A DNA stretch of 41,805 nucleotides from an uncultured Massilia sp. (GTDB lineage Bacteria > Pseudomonadota > Gammaproteobacteria > Burkholderiales > Burkholderiaceae), in assembly GCA_946886065.1 (NCBI GenBank), contig CAMPHU010000011.1:1-41805 (forward strand). The letters are read 5' to 3'. The notes beneath the pieces are model-generated. The model was not told the DNA's origin and ran no database searches. It worked only from the letters and a program-made list of their open reading frames with translations. Of the stretch, positions 24,822 to 33,235 are shown piece after piece. Position 1 is the first letter of the stretch, and each line of letters begins with the position of its first letter. The position numbers and the translations under genes are program-made.

Positions 24822-26258
24822 ATGAACCGCCGTAGCCTCCGTCTCCCCGCCCTGGGCCTGCTCGCCGCCAGCCTCGCCAGCCCCTTCGCCTTCGCCGCCA
24901 GTCCCGGCAACGATCCGGCCGCGCTGGCGAAGATCCGCGACGCGGCGATGCAGAGCGACTATGCCTGGGAGCGCACGGCGGACATGACCGACCTGATCGG
25001 CCCACGCCTGTCCGGCTCGCCGGGCGCGGCGGCGGCGGTGACCCAGGTGGCCGAGGCCATGCGCAAGCTGGGCGCCAGGGTGACCCTGCAGCCGGTGAAG
25101 GTGCCGCACTGGGTGCGCGGCGCCGAGACGGGCGAGCTGGTCGAGTACCAGGGCCGCCCCGCGGGCATCACCCAGCGCGTGGTGCTCACCGCCCTGGGCG
25201 GTTCGGGCGCGACCCCGGCCGCCGGCCTGAGCGCGCCGGTGCTGGTCATCAGGCATTTCGACGAACTGAAGGCGCGCGCCGCCGAGGTGAAAGGGAAGAT
25301 CGTCCTGTTCGACGTTGCTTTCGACCAGCACATGGCGGACCGTGGCCTGGCCGGTTCCGCCTACGGCCAGGCATCGGCCTATCGCCGCGACGGCCCGCGC
25401 CTGGCCGCCGAGCTGGGCGCGGCGGCGGCGCTGGTGCGCTCGGTCGGCGGCGCCAGCTACCGCCTGCAGCACACCGGCGGCACCGGCCTGCAGGACGGCG
25501 CGCGCATCCCGGCGGCGGCCGTCACGGCCGAGGACGCGATGCTGATGGCGCGCCTGGCCAAACGCGGCCCGCTGAGCATGCGCATCGTGCTGACCCCGCG
25601 GATCCTGCCGGATGCCGACAGCTATAACGTGATCGCGGACCTGCCGGGCACCGACAAGGCGGACGAGATCGTGATCGTGTCGGGCCACCTGGATTCCTGG
25701 GACCTGTCCACCGGCGCGCACGACGACGCGGCCGGCGTGGCCAGCGCCATGGCCGTGCTCGATACGCTGAAGAAGCTCGATTACCGCCCGCGCCGCACCA
25801 TCCGCATGATCGCATGGATGAACGAGGAGAACGGCACGCGCGGTGCGCGCGGCTACCTGGCGGCCGAAGAGGCCAATGCCGGCAAGCATTTCGGCGCGAT
25901 CGAAAGCGACAACGGCGCCGGCCGGCCCTTCGGCATGCGCACCAGCGTGCCGCCGCAGGCGATGAAGCTGTTCACGCCGCTGCAGGCGGCCCTGCAGCCG
26001 CTGGGCGCGGGCGTGTTCCAGCGCCAGGACGCCTTGCAGACCGGCGACCTGTCGGGCCTGGAGCGCGCCGGCGTGCCCAGCTTCGCGCCGCTGATCGACA
26101 CCTCCAGCTACTTCGATTACCACCATACGCCGGCCGACACGCTGGACAAGGTGGACCCGGACCACCTGCGCCGCCACGTGGCGGTGATGAGCGCGACCGC
26201 CTGGTTCCTGGCCAACATGGACCAGCCGATCGGCCGCGCCAGCGTGCCGGAGCGCTAA
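24822..26258 (+). CDS. Secreted M28-family zinc aminopeptidase, 478 aa
   Basis: AGGA lies upstream of the ATG. Signal peptide 1-26 (ending AFA/AS). A protease-associated (PA) domain region at ~130-255 is inserted before the catalytic M28 domain. The zinc ligands are visible: SGHLDSWD (His), GAHDDAAG (bridging Asp), NEENG (Glu, with the general base Glu beside it), ESDNG (Asp) and YHHTPADT (His). Length fits bacterial M28 exopeptidases such as carboxypeptidase Q-like enzymes. Expected to act in the periplasm or outside the cell on peptide N-termini. It converges with the next gene across 22 bases. Confidence 0.93.
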   Translation: MNRRSLRLPALGLLAASLASPFAFAASPGNDPAALAKIRDAAMQSDYAWERTADMTDLIGPRLSGSPGAAAAVTQVAEAMRKLGARVTLQPVKVPHWVRGAETGELVEYQGRPAGITQRVVLTALGGSGATPAAGLSAPVLVIRHFDELKARAAEVKGKIVLFDVAFDQHMADRGLAGSAYGQASAYRRDGPRLAAELGAAAALVRSVGGASYRLQHTGGTGLQDGARIPAAAVTAEDAMLMARLAKRGPLSMRIVLTPRILPDADSYNVIADLPGTDKADEIVIVSGHLDSWDLSTGAHDDAAGVASAMAVLDTLKKLDYRPRRTIRMIAWMNEENGTRGARGYLAAEEANAGKHFGAIESDNGAGRPFGMRTSVPPQAMKLFTPLQAALQPLGAGVFQRQDALQTGDLSGLERAGVPSFAPLIDTSSYFDYHHTPADTLDKVDPDHLRRHVAVMSATAWFLANMDQPIGRASVPER

Positions 26259-26280
26259 GGCCCGGCGCGGCCGCATCCGC

Positions 26281-26649
26281 TCAGGCGCTCGGGATACGCC
26301 TGACGGCGCGCGCGTGGCCGCGGTAGGGCCGCCCGTAAATGGTCTGGATGCCGCTCGCAAAATTCTGGCCCCAGACCAGCTGGATCCGCGTTTCGTGCGG
26401 CTCGCTCGACCAGTACCATTCGCGCTCGAAGGCTTCGCGCAGGTTGGCGGACAGGAGCGCGAGTTCGCGCCGCGTCGGCAGGACGCCGCCGTTCTGCATC
26501 GCCCAGTCGCAGGCGGATGGCCAGCTCACGTCCGCCACATCCCCCGGCAGCAGGACCAGGTGATAGTCGGGTTCTTCCTTTCCCAGGATGAGGCCTGCGT
26601 ATTGCTCGCCTTCACGCAGCATCCCCCGGATTTGCATGCATTCGCCCAT
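26281..26649 (-). CDS. DUF1566-like protein, 122 aa
   Basis: The ATG at 26649 has AAGGA upstream. Residues ~45-120 carry the DUF1566 pattern: DWAMQNGGVLPTRRELALL, then EREWYWSSEP and RAVRRI near the end. This C-type-lectin-like fold is common in phage tail and envelope proteins, but here it stands alone, without signal peptide. Function unknown. It faces the lipoprotein gene across a 219-base AT-richer gap that holds an FNR-like site. Confidence 0.75.
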   Translation of the reverse strand: MGECMQIRGMLREGEQYAGLILGKEEPDYHLVLLPGDVADVSWPSACDWAMQNGGVLPTRRELALLSANLREAFEREWYWSSEPHETRIQLVWGQNFASGIQTIYGRPYRGHARAVRRIPSA

Positions 26650-26740
26650 TGGTGTTCCTTCGCAAGTGGTAGCAGTCCGGTTCGACCGTCGGCCCCGCCG
26701 CTTAGTTGCGTGGATCTTGCGATCTGGATCATGCAAATAT

Positions 26741-26782
26741 TTGATTTCTATCAGGAAATGCAATGTGGTGCTTTGCTATCTG
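26741..26782 (+). promoter_or_regulatory. FNR-like box plus extended -10, class II layout
   Basis: TTGATTTCTATCAG (26741-26754) matches the FNR/Anr box TTGAT-N4-ATCAA in nine of ten defined bases. TGCTATCTG (26774-26782) is an extended -10. If transcription starts at 26789, the box is centred exactly at -41.5, as in FNR class II promoters. It would drive the lipoprotein gene at 26869. Confidence 0.45.
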
Positions 26783-26868
26783 AAGAAAATTTGCAGTAAA
26801 AATGTTGAACTTAGGCAGTTTCCCTCGCTCAAAGAAGCATTCCACTTCTTCAGTCCAGGGAGCTCCGC

Positions 26869-27297
26869 ATGACCAAAACCGTCCATTTCGCTTCGTCCCC
26901 CCGTGCACGTGTCTTGCTGTGCGGCTGCGCCGCCGTCCTGTTGGGCGCGTGCGGAGGCAACGGCGGCGATGCCGGCGCCGCCGGCCCGGCAGGCCGGACG
27001 GCTGCCGAGGTCCTGGACAGCAAGACGCTTGCGGCGGCGAACTTTGACCCCCGCAATCCAGCGGTGGCGGAGGCGGCCGCGGCCGCGGCGATCGCGGGCA
27101 CCGGCGCCGACGAGACCGCGGGGCCGGCGGCAGGCATTGCCACGCCTGAATCGGAGGCAAGCGCCGAGGCGCCGCAGGCTGCCGGGACAAGCGCCGTGCC
27201 CGAAGTCTCCATTGCTCCGGCCCCGGGCCTCCTGCCGGCGCCAGCCGGCACGGCGCGCATCTATGTCGCAGGCCCTGGGCCCTCGGCCGTGCTGTAG
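26869..27297 (+). CDS. Putative lipoprotein, Ala/Pro-rich, 142 aa
   Basis: AGGGAG precedes the ATG. The signal sequence has a lipobox LLGAC at ~24-28, so Cys28 would be lipidated. The rest is low-complexity Ala/Gly/Pro/Glu, with no recognised domain, ending in a short beta-like stretch (TARIYVAGPGPSAVL). It would be held in the inner or outer membrane; Gly rather than Asp after the Cys favours the outer membrane. The promoter region upstream carries an FNR-like box. Function unknown. Confidence 0.7.
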   Translation: MTKTVHFASSPRARVLLCGCAAVLLGACGGNGGDAGAAGPAGRTAAEVLDSKTLAAANFDPRNPAVAEAAAAAAIAGTGADETAGPAAGIATPESEASAEAPQAAGTSAVPEVSIAPAPGLLPAPAGTARIYVAGPGPSAVL

Positions 27298-27411
27298 GGC
27301 TTCGGGCGTTCGCATCGGGCGGAGCGCGATTTCCCGGATCGGGCGGCTAAACTTTCTAGGCGGCCGGGAGCATAATGGCCTTGTTCCCACCCGTCGCGGA
27401 AGGACATTCCC

Positions 27412-27903
27412 ATGAACTTGCTCATTCTGATCGCTGCCGGGGCGCTGTTGGCCGGCAGCGGACCGGCGCGTGGCGCATCCGCCGCGCTCACGCCGGCGGA
27501 CGAAGCGGCCGCCTTCAAGGCAGCCGGATTCACGTTGAAGGACAAGCAATGGCGCAATTGCGAAGATCCGTCGCCGGCGTATTCCCCTGGCGAACTCGGC
27601 GAGGTGCGCGACCTGAACGGCGACGGATTGCCCGAAGCTGTCATCACCGAAAGCAGCAGCTTCTGTTTCGGGCACACCGGTGCCGGCTACACGCTCGTGT
27701 CGAAACAGGCGAACGGCAGCTGGAAAAAAATTACTGGCGGGACCGGCGTCGCCACCTTCCTGTCCGCCAAGGGCAGGGACGGCTGGCCGGATATCGAGAT
27801 CGGCGGCCCCGGCTTCTGCTTTCCGGTGGAACGCTGGAATGGCAAGGCGTATGTGCTGAATCGGCATCAGTACGAGGGGAAAGCCTGTCGGCCGGGCCGG
27901 TGA
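27412..27903 (+). CDS. Secreted protein with an Asp-rich calcium-loop motif, 163 aa
   Basis: AAGGA lies nine bases before the ATG. Signal peptide 1-22. Residues ~64-76 contain DLNGDGLPEAVI, the Asp-x-Asn-Gly-Asp-Gly calcium loop seen in FG-GAP/VCBS and dockerin-type repeats, here in single copy. Three later cysteines (in FCFG, FCFP and ACRP), plus one before the loop, could form disulfides. Similar short periplasmic proteins occur in Massilia and Xanthomonas relatives, without known function. The stop is two bases from the stop of the convergent SRAP gene. Confidence 0.72.
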   Translation: MNLLILIAAGALLAGSGPARGASAALTPADEAAAFKAAGFTLKDKQWRNCEDPSPAYSPGELGEVRDLNGDGLPEAVITESSSFCFGHTGAGYTLVSKQANGSWKKITGGTGVATFLSAKGRDGWPDIEIGGPGFCFPVERWNGKAYVLNRHQYEGKACRPGR

Positions 27904-27905
27904 CC

Positions 27906-28574
27906 TTAGTCCTCGATCGGCAACACGATCTGCGGCCCGTCCTTCCCCTTGTTCACCTCGGTGCTGACCTTGTGCCACTCGAAGGCCTCCGGCGGCAGGG
28001 CCGCGCGGCGCGCCAGCGCGGCCGCTTCGTCCGGCGACAGGGCCGGATCGAGCCACAGCGCCGCATCTTCCGCGTCCAGCACCACCGGGCGCCGGTCGTG
28101 GATGTCCAGCATGCCGCCAGAGGCGTCGTCCGTGATCAGCACGAAGCCGGCCTCGGCCCGGTTCTCGGTGAAGCCGCCGAAATTCGCCAGCGCCAGCATG
28201 TACAGCGGCGCGCGGTCCTTGCGGTGGATGTGCCAGGGCTGCTTGTGGCCTTTCTCGCCGGTCCATTCGTACCAGCCTTCGGCCGCGACCACGCCGCGTC
28301 CCGATTTCATCAGGGCGCGCCAGTAGCGGTTGCCCAGCTTTTCCATGCGCGCGTTGATGCAGACCGGAACCTTGTCCTTGGCCCAGCGCGCCTGGTAGCT
28401 CCAGAACACGTCGTCCACGCGGCGCTCGCCGTCCTGGATGTGCATCACCGGCCGGTAGGTGCCGGGCGCGACGTTATAGGCCGGCCCGGCTTCGCTGTCG
28501 AACACAGCGTCCGTCCAGCCGAAGGCCTTGGCGTAGTCGCGCGCCGTCTCGCTCTGGTCAAATCGTCCACACAT
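27906..28574 (-). CDS. yedK: SRAP (YedK/HMCES-type) abasic-site crosslinking protein, 222 aa
   Basis: All SRAP active-site residues are present: Cys2 right after the initiator Met (MCGRF), Asn34 in YNVAPG, NAR at 74-76, Glu103 in GWYEW, and His159 in DIHDRRPV. The family forms a thiazolidine DNA-protein crosslink between Cys2 and abasic sites in single-stranded DNA, shielding them at replication forks. Length fits YedK (222). Older names call it SOS-response-associated peptidase; I see no LexA box upstream. The yedK symbol is by homology. Confidence 0.95.
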   Translation of the reverse strand: MCGRFDQSETARDYAKAFGWTDAVFDSEAGPAYNVAPGTYRPVMHIQDGERRVDDVFWSYQARWAKDKVPVCINARMEKLGNRYWRALMKSGRGVVAAEGWYEWTGEKGHKQPWHIHRKDRAPLYMLALANFGGFTENRAEAGFVLITDDASGGMLDIHDRRPVVLDAEDAALWLDPALSPDEAAALARRAALPPEAFEWHKVSTEVNKGKDGPQIVLPIED

Positions 28575-28635
28575 GGCCCCATGCTACCCCAAGCGCGCAA
28601 GCAGGCTCGCACGCGCTTCGCCAGCCGTGCGCCGT

Positions 28636-28664
28636 TTGGCCGTCCTCAGCGGCGATGGTATGCT
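28636..28664 (+). promoter_or_regulatory. Sigma-70-type promoter of the two small membrane-protein genes
   Basis: TTGGCC (28636-28641), 17 bases, TATGCT (28659-28664). Predicted start near 28671, 34 bases before the ATG at 28705, with AAGGAG at 28694. Confidence 0.5.
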
Positions 28665-28704
28665 CAGGGGTAAATAGACAAATCGACATCGATAAGGAGC
28701 AGGT

Positions 28705-29106
28705 ATGGCAGCAAGCTGGTGGAAGGTATTGAAGACCGTGCCGTGGAGCGAGGTGATCCACGCAGCGCCCCAGGTGGCAACGGGCGCGCGCCGACTGTGG
28801 GACACCGTGGCGCGCCGCTCCGGCACCATGCCCCCGCCGGGACCCATCATCGACGAGATCGAGCCGCAGGAAGACGTGTTCGGCATCGTCATGGCGCGCC
28901 TGGACAAGAACGAGACCACGGTGGGCGAGCTGCGGGGCCAGATGCTGTCGGCCTCCGAGCTGATCGCCAACCTGGCCGACCAGAACGCCCAGCTGATCGC
29001 CAAGATGGACCTCATCCGCACTCGCATGCTCTGGCTGGGCGTCGCCAGCGGCGTGTCGCTGCTGCTGGCGCTGATCGCGCTGGCCCTGGTTGCCGCACGC
29101 ACCTGA
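28705..29106 (+). CDS. Tail-anchored coiled-coil membrane protein, 133 aa
   Basis: AAGGAG five bases before the ATG. An N-terminal amphipathic helix is followed by a Pro-rich linker (PPPGPI), a coiled coil at ~57-105 (MARLDKNETTVGELRGQM, LADQNAQLIAKMDLI), and one C-terminal membrane helix at ~108-129. The topology would leave the coiled coil in the cytoplasm. No family name recognised. It is followed nine bases later by another small membrane-protein gene, so the two probably form an operon. Confidence 0.72.
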   Translation: MAASWWKVLKTVPWSEVIHAAPQVATGARRLWDTVARRSGTMPPPGPIIDEIEPQEDVFGIVMARLDKNETTVGELRGQMLSASELIANLADQNAQLIAKMDLIRTRMLWLGVASGVSLLLALIALALVAART

Positions 29107-29114
29107 GGACCGGC

Positions 29115-29324
29115 ATGAAAGCAGTATTGATCCTGGCGACCGCGTTCATCTTCATCTCCATGCTGATGAACGGGGCGCGCCGGCGCGGCAAGCTGAACGA
29201 GCAAGCGAACCGCGCCGTCACCGGGCTGGCGAACTCGATGCGCTGGTTCGTCTACGGACTGCTGTTCTTTGTCGCGGTGGTGTGCGTCGCCGTGGCCTGG
29301 CAGACGTTCCAGGCCCCGCACTGA
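29115..29324 (+). CDS. Small two-helix membrane protein, 69 aa
   Basis: ATG 29115, eight bases after the previous stop. Two hydrophobic helices (residues ~3-18 and ~45-63) flank a basic/polar loop (ARRRGKLNEQANRAVTG). Likely a small inner-membrane hairpin working with the coiled-coil protein encoded just before it. The last codons and stop overlap a convergent hairpin (ACACCGG/CCGGTGT, 29324-29349) shared with the gene on the other strand. Function unknown. Confidence 0.65.
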   Translation: MKAVLILATAFIFISMLMNGARRRGKLNEQANRAVTGLANSMRWFVYGLLFFVAVVCVAVAWQTFQAPH

Positions 29325-29331
29325 CACCGGC

Positions 29332-29880
29332 TCAGCCGGCGGCCGGTGTGCCGTCGAACAGTACCGCCAGTTCCTCCACCGCACGCAGGACGTGCCGTCT
29401 CAGGTAGAGCCGGTAGCGGCCGTAATAGATCGCAACGTCGTCGTGGTAGTCGCAGCCCAGCACCTTGTCGTGTAGCTGGGTCGCGCGCGGGCAATAACCG
29501 GCGACGCGGTAGAAACGGTAGATGGCCGATTGCGGCGCCGGCTGCGCTGCCGGCTGGGCCGGCGCCGGCCTGGTCCACACATGGCAAGCCGCGTTGCGGC
29601 ACTTCGCCACCAGTTCCGTGATGTTGGACGCGTCTTCCCTGGGATCGATGTAGTCGGCGAACACCAGCGGTCGGCCGGTGGCCCTGGCCGCCTGCAGCAG
29701 GTCGTGCAGGTTCACCAGCAGCATGACGACGCAGGCTTCGTAGACGGTCTCGGACAAGTCGTACTGGCCCAGGCTCTGCATCAGCGAGCGGCAGGTACGG
29801 ATCGCCTGGCCGGCATCGAAATCGGCGGGCGGGGAGGGTGGTGCGCGGCGTTCGAAGGGAAAGACGTTGTCGGTGTTCAT
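29332..29880 (-). CDS. Hypothetical protein, 182 aa
   Basis: The ATG at 29880 gives MNTDNVFPFERR; the longer frame has no better start. No signal peptide or membrane helix. The N-terminal half contains a helical segment YDLSETVYEACVVMLLVNLHDLLQ, and the C-terminal half has conserved-looking His, Cys and Tyr residues (CRNAACHVW, CPRATQLHDKVLGCDYHDD). Residues ~125-145 are an Ala/Pro/Gln linker. I do not recognise the family. Divergent from the GGDEF gene and convergent with the small membrane-protein gene. Confidence 0.65.
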   Translation of the reverse strand: MNTDNVFPFERRAPPSPPADFDAGQAIRTCRSLMQSLGQYDLSETVYEACVVMLLVNLHDLLQAARATGRPLVFADYIDPREDASNITELVAKCRNAACHVWTRPAPAQPAAQPAPQSAIYRFYRVAGYCPRATQLHDKVLGCDYHDDVAIYYGRYRLYLRRHVLRAVEELAVLFDGTPAAG

Positions 29881-29983
29881 AATGTGCAAGGCGTCTTGTG
29901 CTTGTGCCAACCATAGCACAGCATTGCCGGGCGGCGGTTGAAGCGTGCGCATGCCCGTGCGGCCGGCCAAAACCTCGCGCAAC

Positions 29984-30997
29984 ATGTTGAAATTCCGGTA
30001 TCATTCCCAGATCATTTCTTTTTTTCAACAAATCGTGCTCATCTCCAAGCCAGAAGCGGGCGCCGGGCTGGCGGCGCGCATCATGAACCTGGTCGACTGT
30101 GGCATCGTCGTCGTCGACAGCCAGCAAGAAATAGCCCTGTGGAATAGCTGGATGGTGCCCCGCTCGGGACGCGCGGCCGCCCGGGTCCAGGGACAGCCGC
30201 TGTTCGACGTGTTCCCGACGCTGCGCGGTTCGCGTGTCGAAGCGGCGGTGCTGGCGGCGCTGGCCGATGGCCAGGCGGCCACCATCCCGCAGTCGCAGGA
30301 GCGCACGCCCTTCCCGCTGCGCGAGGCCGGCAGCTTCGACGGTGCGCTGATCGAGCAGGCGGTGTCGGTGACGCCGTTCAGCGAGGATGGCGAACGCTGC
30401 TGCATGATCGAGATCCGCGACGTCAGCGGCTCCGCCGTGCGCGAACGCAAGCTGCTCGACCATGCCGAATCGCTGCGCGCGCGTTCCTATGTCGATGGGC
30501 TGACCGGCATCGCCAACCGCCGCCACTTCGACGTGGCGCTGGAGCGCGAGCTGCGCCGCGCCCAGCGCGCGGATGGGGAATTGTCGCTGCTGCTGGTCGA
30601 TATCGATTCCTTCAAGGCCTACAACGACCACTTCGGCCACCAACAGGGCGACAGTTGCCTGACCACGGTGGCGCAGGCGCTCGCCGGGATGCTCAAGCGC
30701 CCGGCGGACGTGGCGGCGCGCTACGGCGGCGAGGAATTCGCGGCCATCCTGCCGGATACCTCGCTGGAACAGGCGCGCGCCCACGCCAACGCGATCCGCG
30801 AGCACGTCGTGTCGCTGAACCTGGTGCATGCGCCGGCGGCCGTGCATCCGATGGTCACCTTGAGCATTGGCGTGGCGAGTTTCGGCAAGGAGCGCCTGAA
30901 CGAACCGGCGGCCCTGATCGAAGCGGCGGACAAGGCGCTCTACGCCGCCAAGCGCGGCGGACGCAACCGGGTGGTGGCCGACGGCGACGCCGCCTGA
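29984..30997 (+). CDS. Diguanylate cyclase (PAS-like - GGDEF), 337 aa
   Basis: An N-terminal PAS-like sensor (about residues 30-150: NLVDCGIVVVDSQQEIALWNSW, then MIEIRDVSG) leads into a GGDEF domain with DGLTGIANRRHFD, LLLVDIDSFKAYNDHFGHQ, and the active site GGEEF at 248-252. The inhibitory RxxD site (RPAD, 239-242) sits exactly five residues before it, so product feedback is expected. It makes c-di-GMP in the cytoplasm. The ligand for the PAS part is unknown. The start is uncertain: ATG 29984 is used; a GTG at 29945 is possible, and no ribosome site is clear. Confidence 0.9.
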   Translation: MLKFRYHSQIISFFQQIVLISKPEAGAGLAARIMNLVDCGIVVVDSQQEIALWNSWMVPRSGRAAARVQGQPLFDVFPTLRGSRVEAAVLAALADGQAATIPQSQERTPFPLREAGSFDGALIEQAVSVTPFSEDGERCCMIEIRDVSGSAVRERKLLDHAESLRARSYVDGLTGIANRRHFDVALERELRRAQRADGELSLLLVDIDSFKAYNDHFGHQQGDSCLTTVAQALAGMLKRPADVAARYGGEEFAAILPDTSLEQARAHANAIREHVVSLNLVHAPAAVHPMVTLSIGVASFGKERLNEPAALIEAADKALYAAKRGGRNRVVADGDAA

Positions 30998-31015
30998 AGG
31001 CGGGCAGCCGGCCGG

Positions 31016-33232
31016 CTAGGCCGACAGCGGCATCTTCGCGATCAGCTTGTCGAGCGTGATCGGATACTCGCGCACCCGCACCCCGGTGGCGTTGTAGATC
31101 GCGTTCGCCACCGCGGCAGCCACCCCGCAGATCCCCAGTTCCCCCACGCCCTTGGCCTTCATCGGCGAGGACACCGGATCGGCCTCGTCGAGGAAGATCA
31201 CGTCCTGGTGCGGAATGTCGGCATGCACCGGCACCTCGTAGCTGGCCAGGTCGTGGTTGACGAAGAAGCCGTGCCGCCGGTCCACCACCAGCTCTTCCAT
31301 CAAGGCCGCGCCCACGCCCATGGTCATGGCGCCGATCACCTGGCTGCGCGCCGATTTCGGGTTGAGGATGCGCCCGGCCGAGCACACCGCCAGCATGCGC
31401 CGCACGCGGGTCTCGCCGGTGTAGGCGTCCACGGCGGCTTCGACGAAGTGGCCGCCGAAGGTCGATTGTTGGAACTTCTTGTCGAGGTCGCCGTACTCCA
31501 TGCTGTCTTCGCCGACCAGTTCCGCGCCTGCCGCCACCTGGGCCAGCGGCACCGTGCGACCGCCCGCCTGCACCGCGCCGTCCGCGAACACGGCCTCGCT
31601 CTCGGCCACGCCCAGGCGTTTCGCGACCGCTTCGCGCAGCTTGACGCAGGCCGCGTACACGCCGGCGGTGGCGCTGTTGCCGCCCCACTGGCCCCCGGAA
31701 CCCGCGGAGATGGGAAAGTCCGAGTCGCCGAGGCGCACGCTGACGCGCTCCAGCGGTACGCCCATCATTTCGGCCGCCGTCTGGGCGATGATGGTGTAGC
31801 TGCCGGTGCCGATGTCGGTCATGTCGGTCTCGACGATCAGCTTGCCTTCCCGGTCCAGGCGCACGCGCGCCGCCGATTTCATCACCAGGTTGTTGCGGAA
31901 GGCGGCCGCCACGCCCAGCCCGACCAGCCAGCGCCCGTCGCGCACCTGGCCGGGACGCGGATTGCGGTTCTTCCAGCCGAAGCGCTCGGCGCCGAGGCGC
32001 AGGCACTCCGCGAAGCGCCGTTCGGAGAAGGGACGGCTCGGCTTTTCAGGATCGACCCTGGTGTCGTTCAGTATGCGGAAGGCGATCGGGTCCATGCCCA
32101 GTTTTTCGGCCATCTCGTCGATCGCGATCTCGAGCGCCATCATGCCCGGCGCTTCGCCCGGCGCGCGCATGGCGTTGGCCTCGGGCAGGTCCAGGGTTGC
32201 CAGGCGCAGCGAGGTCAGGCGGTGCGGGCCGGCGTACAGCAGCCGGGTCTGCTGCACCGCGGTTTCCGGCTGGCCGTCGGGCAGGTCGCCGGACCAGCTT
32301 TCGTGGGCGATGGCGCTGATCTTGCCGTCGCGCGCAGCGCCGATGCGGATGCGCTGGATGGTCGCCGGGCGGTGGGTGGTGTTGTTCATCATGATGGCGC
32401 GCTGCAGCGCCACCTTCACCGGCCGCCTGGCGGCGCGCGCGCCCAGCGCCGCGCACAGGGCCTCGGCGCGCAGGAACAGCTTGCCGCCGAAGCCGCCGCC
32501 GATGTAGGGCGAGACCAGGCGCACGTTGGCCGGCGGCAGGCCCAGGGTGCGGGCCAGGTCCTTGCGGCCCCAGTCGACCATCTGGTTGGAGGTGTAGACC
32601 GTCAGCTTGCCGGATGCGCCGTCCGCGCCGTCCCATAGCGCCACGGTGGCGTGCGGCTCCATCATGGCGTGCGACTGGTCGGGGGTGGTGTAGGTGGCGT
32701 CCAGGCGCACCGGCGCTTCCTCGAACGCACGGGCGAAGTCGCCGACCCTGGTGTCGGGCTTTTCCTCCTTCCTGGGAACGCCGGCCGAGCTCCTGGCGGC
32801 GGCGAGATCGTAGCGTCCGGGCTTTTTCTGGTAGCGCACGCGCACCAGGCCGGCGGCGGCGCGGGCCTGTTCGAAGCTCTCGGCGACGACCACGGCGACC
32901 GCCTGGTGGTAGTGCTCCACGTCGGGCCCGGCCAGCAGGTGGGCGGTGTTGAACTTGCCCTTGCCCAGCTTGCCGGCATTGGCGGCCGTGACGACCGCGA
33001 GCACCCCCGGCGCGCGCCGCGCGGCGGCCGTGTCGATGGAGGCGATGCGGCCTTTCGCAATGGCCGCGCCGACGATGTAGCCGTGGGCCGCGTTCGGGGC
33101 GATGTCGTGGCGCTCGTAGGCGTAGGGCGCGGCGCCGGTGCACTTGAGGGGGCCGTCGATACGGTCGGTCGGGCGGCCGACGACCTTGAGCTGGTCGATG
33201 GGATTGCGGGTGGCTGGCGTGGTGAATTTCAT
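31016..33232 (-). CDS. paoC: Aldehyde oxidoreductase molybdenum-binding subunit PaoC-like, 738 aa
   Basis: The N-terminus (NPIDQLKVVGRPTDRIDGPLK) and overall wording match the E. coli PaoC family of the xanthine oxidase superfamily (~730 aa). It binds molybdopterin-cytosine dinucleotide; the C-terminal GVGELGICG carries the conserved catalytic Glu. GGGFGGK and the RAPGE segments of the Mo site are present. It oxidises aldehydes to acids in the periplasm with PaoA and PaoB. The ATG is three bases after the PaoB stop, in the conserved order paoA-paoB-paoC. No signal peptide of its own; it should ride with the Tat-exported PaoA. Confidence 0.95.
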   Translation of the reverse strand: MKFTTPATRNPIDQLKVVGRPTDRIDGPLKCTGAAPYAYERHDIAPNAAHGYIVGAAIAKGRIASIDTAAARRAPGVLAVVTAANAGKLGKGKFNTAHLLAGPDVEHYHQAVAVVVAESFEQARAAAGLVRVRYQKKPGRYDLAAARSSAGVPRKEEKPDTRVGDFARAFEEAPVRLDATYTTPDQSHAMMEPHATVALWDGADGASGKLTVYTSNQMVDWGRKDLARTLGLPPANVRLVSPYIGGGFGGKLFLRAEALCAALGARAARRPVKVALQRAIMMNNTTHRPATIQRIRIGAARDGKISAIAHESWSGDLPDGQPETAVQQTRLLYAGPHRLTSLRLATLDLPEANAMRAPGEAPGMMALEIAIDEMAEKLGMDPIAFRILNDTRVDPEKPSRPFSERRFAECLRLGAERFGWKNRNPRPGQVRDGRWLVGLGVAAAFRNNLVMKSAARVRLDREGKLIVETDMTDIGTGSYTIIAQTAAEMMGVPLERVSVRLGDSDFPISAGSGGQWGGNSATAGVYAACVKLREAVAKRLGVAESEAVFADGAVQAGGRTVPLAQVAAGAELVGEDSMEYGDLDKKFQQSTFGGHFVEAAVDAYTGETRVRRMLAVCSAGRILNPKSARSQVIGAMTMGVGAALMEELVVDRRHGFFVNHDLASYEVPVHADIPHQDVIFLDEADPVSSPMKAKGVGELGICGVAAAVANAIYNATGVRVREYPITLDKLIAKMPLSA

Positions 33233-33235
33233 GGC

